Position numbers and translations under genes: made by a program
The notes under the pieces: generated by a model
Databases searched by the model: none
What the model saw: only the letters and a program-made list of their open reading frames with translations
Told to the model about the DNA's origin: nothing
Part shown: positions 7,190 to 9,314 of the stretch, piece by piece
Numbering within the stretch: position 1 is the first letter of the stretch
Layout: each line of letters opens with the position of its first letter
NCBI GenBank assembly: GCA_050730675.1
Contig: JBOHNM010000160.1
Location: forward strand, 1 to 9,314
Source of the DNA: JBOHNM01 sp050730675
GTDB taxonomy: Bacteria > Planctomycetota > Phycisphaerae > Phycisphaerales > UBA1924
Direction: 5' to 3'
Length of the DNA: 9,314 bases

Positions 7190-8545
7190 GTGTCCACCAG
7201 CCGCCTCGAGATCGACTTGGCCGCCATCGACCGCAACGTGGCGATTGTCCGCTCGGTCCTCGCCGGGCGAGATGGCACGGGCGGGGCCAAAGTCCAGCTC
7301 TGCGGCGTCATCAAGCAGGACGCCTACGGCCTCGGGGCCCCGCGGATCGCCAAGCGCCTCGCCTCGATTGGGGTGGATCTGCTGGCGGTCTACTGCGTCG
7401 CCGAGGCCCGCAAGCTGGCCGATGTACCGGTCCCCACGCCCATCCTCGTGCTCATGCCTGTCCGCCAGATGGACCGGTCGGATGTGCTCTACCGCCTGGC
7501 GGTCCGGAGCCGGCTGCACCTGACCCTTCACTCTCTGGAGCAGGCCCAGGACGTGATCGCCATGGCCGGCAAGCTGGGAGTCGACTTCCCCGTCCATGTC
7601 CAGGTTGACACCGGCCTCTCCCGAGGCGGCTGTCTGCCGGACGAGGCCGAGAAGCTGGTCGAGCTGGTGGTGAACGCCCCGCGGGTGCGGTTGGCCGGCG
7701 TCATGACCCACTTCAGCTCACCGGACACCGACGAGGTCTTCACCCGAGAACAAGCCAAGCTCTTCCGCGGCTGGATCGAGCGGATCAAGCCGCACCTGGC
7801 GCGGTCGGTGGCGCGCGGGCATGCCCCGTGCGTCGTCCATGCGGCCAACACCTGCGCGACGTTCCGCTCCGACCAGTTCCACGCGACGATGGTCCGCGTC
7901 GGGCAGGCGATGTTCGGCTACGGGTCCGAGTCGTTCACCGACCCCGAGCACGTGGACCACATGGATGCGGCCCGCCGACTGATCCCGGTCGTCCGGTGGC
8001 TCAGCCGGATCGTCCACGTGCATGATGTGCCCGCCGGGTGGCCGGTGGGGTACGGCCGCACGTTCGTGACCGAGCGGGCGAGCCGCATCGCGGTGGTCCC
8101 GGTGGGTTACGCCGACGGCTACCCGCGGGCGCTGGGCAACGCGGCACAAGTGCGATTGACCGGGCTGGTCTCGGATCGGCCGCGCACGATCGAGCCGCTG
8201 GAGAGCCACAACGCCGCGCAGCCCAAGGGGGCGTGGGCGAAGGTGGTGGGCCGCGTGAGCATGGATCAGATCACGCTCGACGTAACCGATGTCCCCGAGC
8301 ATCTGTGCAAGGTGGGGATGGAGGTCGAGGTGATCGGCAACAACCCCGATGCGGCGAACCATCTGCCACTGATCGCCGGGCAGGCGGGGACGATCACGCA
8401 CGACATCCTCTGCCGCGTGTCGCCCGCGCTGGAGCGCACGTATCTTTTTTCCGCCAATGACGAGACGGTGATCCACGATGCTGCGCCGGTGGTGGGGCGG
8501 ATCGCAGCAGCGCCAGTGCCGGTGAAGACTTCGGCGACGGCGTGA
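7190..8545 (+). CDS. alr: Alanine racemase (PLP-dependent)
   Basis: This 451-residue protein interconverts L- and D-alanine in the cytoplasm, supplying D-Ala for peptidoglycan. The N-terminal strand 'SRLEIDLAAIDRNVA' and 'GVIKQDAYGLGA' place the PLP lysine at K42, with Y46 after it. Other family marks are 'DTGLSR' (R145), 'MTHFSS' (H174), 'HAANTCA' (N220), 'MVRVGQAMFGYG' (R236, which contacts the pyridine nitrogen in the family), 'PVGYGRTF' with catalytic Y288, 'VPVGYADGYPR', and 'GRVSMDQ' (M358-D359). It is longer than the usual ~370-390 residues because of an insert around 328-350 before GRVSMD and a C-terminal tail of about 20 residues. The lysine normally carbamylated, two residues before DTG, is Gln138, and the C-terminal Tyr that contacts PLP phosphate appears to be His404. 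The start is set by the GGAG site. It is divergent from the helicase and convergent with the small ORF downstream. The racemase identity is firm; the two substitutions are aligned by eye. Confidence 0.95.
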   Translation: MSTSRLEIDLAAIDRNVAIVRSVLAGRDGTGGAKVQLCGVIKQDAYGLGAPRIAKRLASIGVDLLAVYCVAEARKLADVPVPTPILVLMPVRQMDRSDVLYRLAVRSRLHLTLHSLEQAQDVIAMAGKLGVDFPVHVQVDTGLSRGGCLPDEAEKLVELVVNAPRVRLAGVMTHFSSPDTDEVFTREQAKLFRGWIERIKPHLARSVARGHAPCVVHAANTCATFRSDQFHATMVRVGQAMFGYGSESFTDPEHVDHMDAARRLIPVVRWLSRIVHVHDVPAGWPVGYGRTFVTERASRIAVVPVGYADGYPRALGNAAQVRLTGLVSDRPRTIEPLESHNAAQPKGAWAKVVGRVSMDQITLDVTDVPEHLCKVGMEVEVIGNNPDAANHLPLIAGQAGTITHDILCRVSPALERTYLFSANDETVIHDAAPVVGRIAAAPVPVKTSATA

Positions 8546-8554
8546 GAACCGTGG

Positions 8555-9013
8555 CTAGAGGTCCCCGAGATATTCCAACGCCGCGCGGAAGCGAGCGATC
8601 TCACTTTGATCGACGGAGCAGGAATCCATTTGCTTGGTCAGGATGGGACCGGTCTGCTTCCAGTCTTGCATTCGTGCCGCTCGCTTAGTCGCGACGGTTC
8701 GCAATGGTTGTGCCGAGAGTGACATGGGCCCGGCCGTACGGACGAGTGCGTAGATGCTTGTCGGGCCTGCCACAACCTCCAGGCAGGTGGCACCGCGGCT
8801 TGAGCAATATCCCGCGACGACTTCGCGGAGCATGCGCCGCAATGCCGGGGTGAGCCAGCAGCGGTTCGGGCCGGGCCGACGACGCTTGGCACGAAGCTCC
8901 GCAATGTTGTCAACGCGGAGCTGGTCGGGATGCGGCGGCAAGCGATGACCTCGGACCGCCATCCAAATGCACACAACCCCGGGCTTAGGCGAGATGAGTC
9001 CGGAACCGCTCAC
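8555..9013 (-). CDS. Small protein resembling a degenerate IS200-like (Y1 transposase fold) domain
   Basis: The protein is 152 residues from a GTG whose bases overlap the kbl stop as GTGA. I do not recognise it with certainty. By eye it follows the order of IS200-like (Y1_Tnp) proteins of planctomycetes: 'VRGHRLPPHP' for the N-terminal TTYGxWLPxD strand, 'WLTPALRRMLREVVAGY' for the first helix, 'CLEVVAGPTSIYALVR' for the strand carrying the HxH metal motif, 'PLRTVATKRAARM' for the LK-x-x-T-x-R helix, then a Trp and 'DQSEIARFRAALEYL' for the C-terminal helix. The HxH pair reads Ser-Ile-Tyr, so it should not cut DNA. No transposon ends are visible, which suggests a domesticated or decaying copy. 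Its composition looks less GC-biased than the neighbouring genes. An alternative start is GTG 8974. It could instead be an unrelated lineage-specific protein. Confidence 0.55.
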   Translation of the reverse strand: MSGSGLISPKPGVVCIWMAVRGHRLPPHPDQLRVDNIAELRAKRRRPGPNRCWLTPALRRMLREVVAGYCSSRGATCLEVVAGPTSIYALVRTAGPMSLSAQPLRTVATKRAARMQDWKQTGPILTKQMDSCSVDQSEIARFRAALEYLGDL

Positions 9014-9314
9014 AGCTTCTTCAACGCATCGACCAGTGCATCGATGTGCTGCGTCGTGTGCGCGGCGGAGACCTGGCAGCGCAGGCGGGCGTGGCCCTCG
9101 GGGACCACGGGATAGCCGAAGCCGATCACGAAGACGCCCAGTTCCAGCAGGCGCTTGCTCATCGCGATCGCCTTGGCGGTGTCGTGCACGATGATGGGGC
9201 AGATGGCGGTGGGGGACTCGAGCACCTGGAAGCCCGATGCCTTGAGCTTCTGACGGGCGTAGGCGACGTTGTCGCGGAGGCGCTGCACCCGCTGCGGTTC
9301 GCGCAGGGTGATCT
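9010..9314 (-). CDS. kbl: 2-amino-3-ketobutyrate CoA ligase (glycine C-acetyltransferase), 5'-partial
   Basis: The C-terminal 101 residues are present and the frame runs off the right edge. 'REPQRVQRLRDNVAYAR', 'ESPTAICPIIVHD', 'LLELGVFVIGFGYPVVPEGHARLR' and 'QVSAAHTTQHID' match the small domain of alpha-oxoamine synthases. The GFGYPVVPEGHARLR-xx-SAAHT stretch is especially close to Kbl. Kbl is a PLP enzyme that, with threonine dehydrogenase, converts threonine to glycine and acetyl-CoA in the cytoplasm; the PLP lysine lies outside the window. 8-amino-7-oxononanoate synthase and serine palmitoyltransferase share the fold but fit this C-terminus less well. Its TGA overlaps the GTG of the small downstream gene by four bases. 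GTG 9288 is an internal codon, not the start. Confidence 0.9.
   Translation of the reverse strand, partial: ITLREPQRVQRLRDNVAYARQKLKASGFQVLESPTAICPIIVHDTAKAIAMSKRLLELGVFVIGFGYPVVPEGHARLRCQVSAAHTTQHIDALVDALKKL

Noticed and set aside
7019..7711. N-terminal extension of the helicase frame to 7711
   Set aside because: It reads antisense through alr and has no helicase similarity. ATG 7018 gives a normal RhlE-like length; ATG 7117 remains a minor possibility.
8426..8450. Terminator-like GCGCT-GG-AGCGC followed by six T
   Set aside because: It lies inside the alr coding sequence, the stem is short, and seven bases separate it from the T run. It encodes normal Alr residues.
8546..8554. Possible bidirectional terminator between the convergent alr and small ORF; likewise at 4279-4291
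   Set aside because: The gaps are only 9 and 13 bases, with no stem-loop and no T run visible.
8555..9013. Intact IS200/IS605-type insertion sequence
   Set aside because: HxH is missing, there is no TnpB-like partner, no terminal hairpins are seen, and the frame is locked onto the kbl stop.

Overview
This is a GC-rich bacterial window with five complete or partial protein genes plus one small, poorly conserved ORF. There are no RNA genes, CRISPR arrays, intact insertion sequences or gene-free stretches over 300 bases. The large low-complexity AsmA-like envelope protein, the style of the Alr, helicase and Kbl proteins, and a small protein resembling the IS200-like (Y1 transposase fold) proteins common in planctomycetes make a planctomycete, possibly of the Phycisphaerae, the best guess. 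That placement is an inference from gene style, not from a marker gene.

Layout from left to right. Bases 1-4278 (+) hold a very large AsmA/TamB-type membrane-anchored protein whose start lies off the left edge. It converges with 4292-5500 (-), a di-zinc aminopeptidase-like protein (M42/M20 type). Directly upstream of that gene on the same strand is 5531-7018 (-), an RhlE-like DEAD-box RNA helicase with a DEVD Walker B motif. A 171-base divergent intergenic region (7019-7189) separates the helicase from alanine racemase, alr (7190-8545, +). Alr converges with 8555-9013 (-), a small protein resembling a catalytically dead IS200-like domain. Its GTG start overlaps the stop codon of kbl (9010 to the right edge, -), 2-amino-3-ketobutyrate CoA ligase.

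By spacing there are two probable transcription units on the minus strand: helicase then peptidase, and kbl then the small protein. Two genes read on the plus strand: the AsmA-like gene and alr. Most functions are housekeeping: envelope lipid handling, D-alanine for peptidoglycan, RNA remodelling, peptide turnover and threonine/glycine catabolism.

The points most worth following are the roughly five-fold ~210-235-residue internal repeat of the AsmA-like protein, the Y1-fold-like protein with SIY where HxH is expected and its translational overlap with kbl, the two palindromes sharing AGCGAG in the divergent promoter region, and apparent active-site substitutions in the alanine racemase. I saw no clear, novel multi-gene system.
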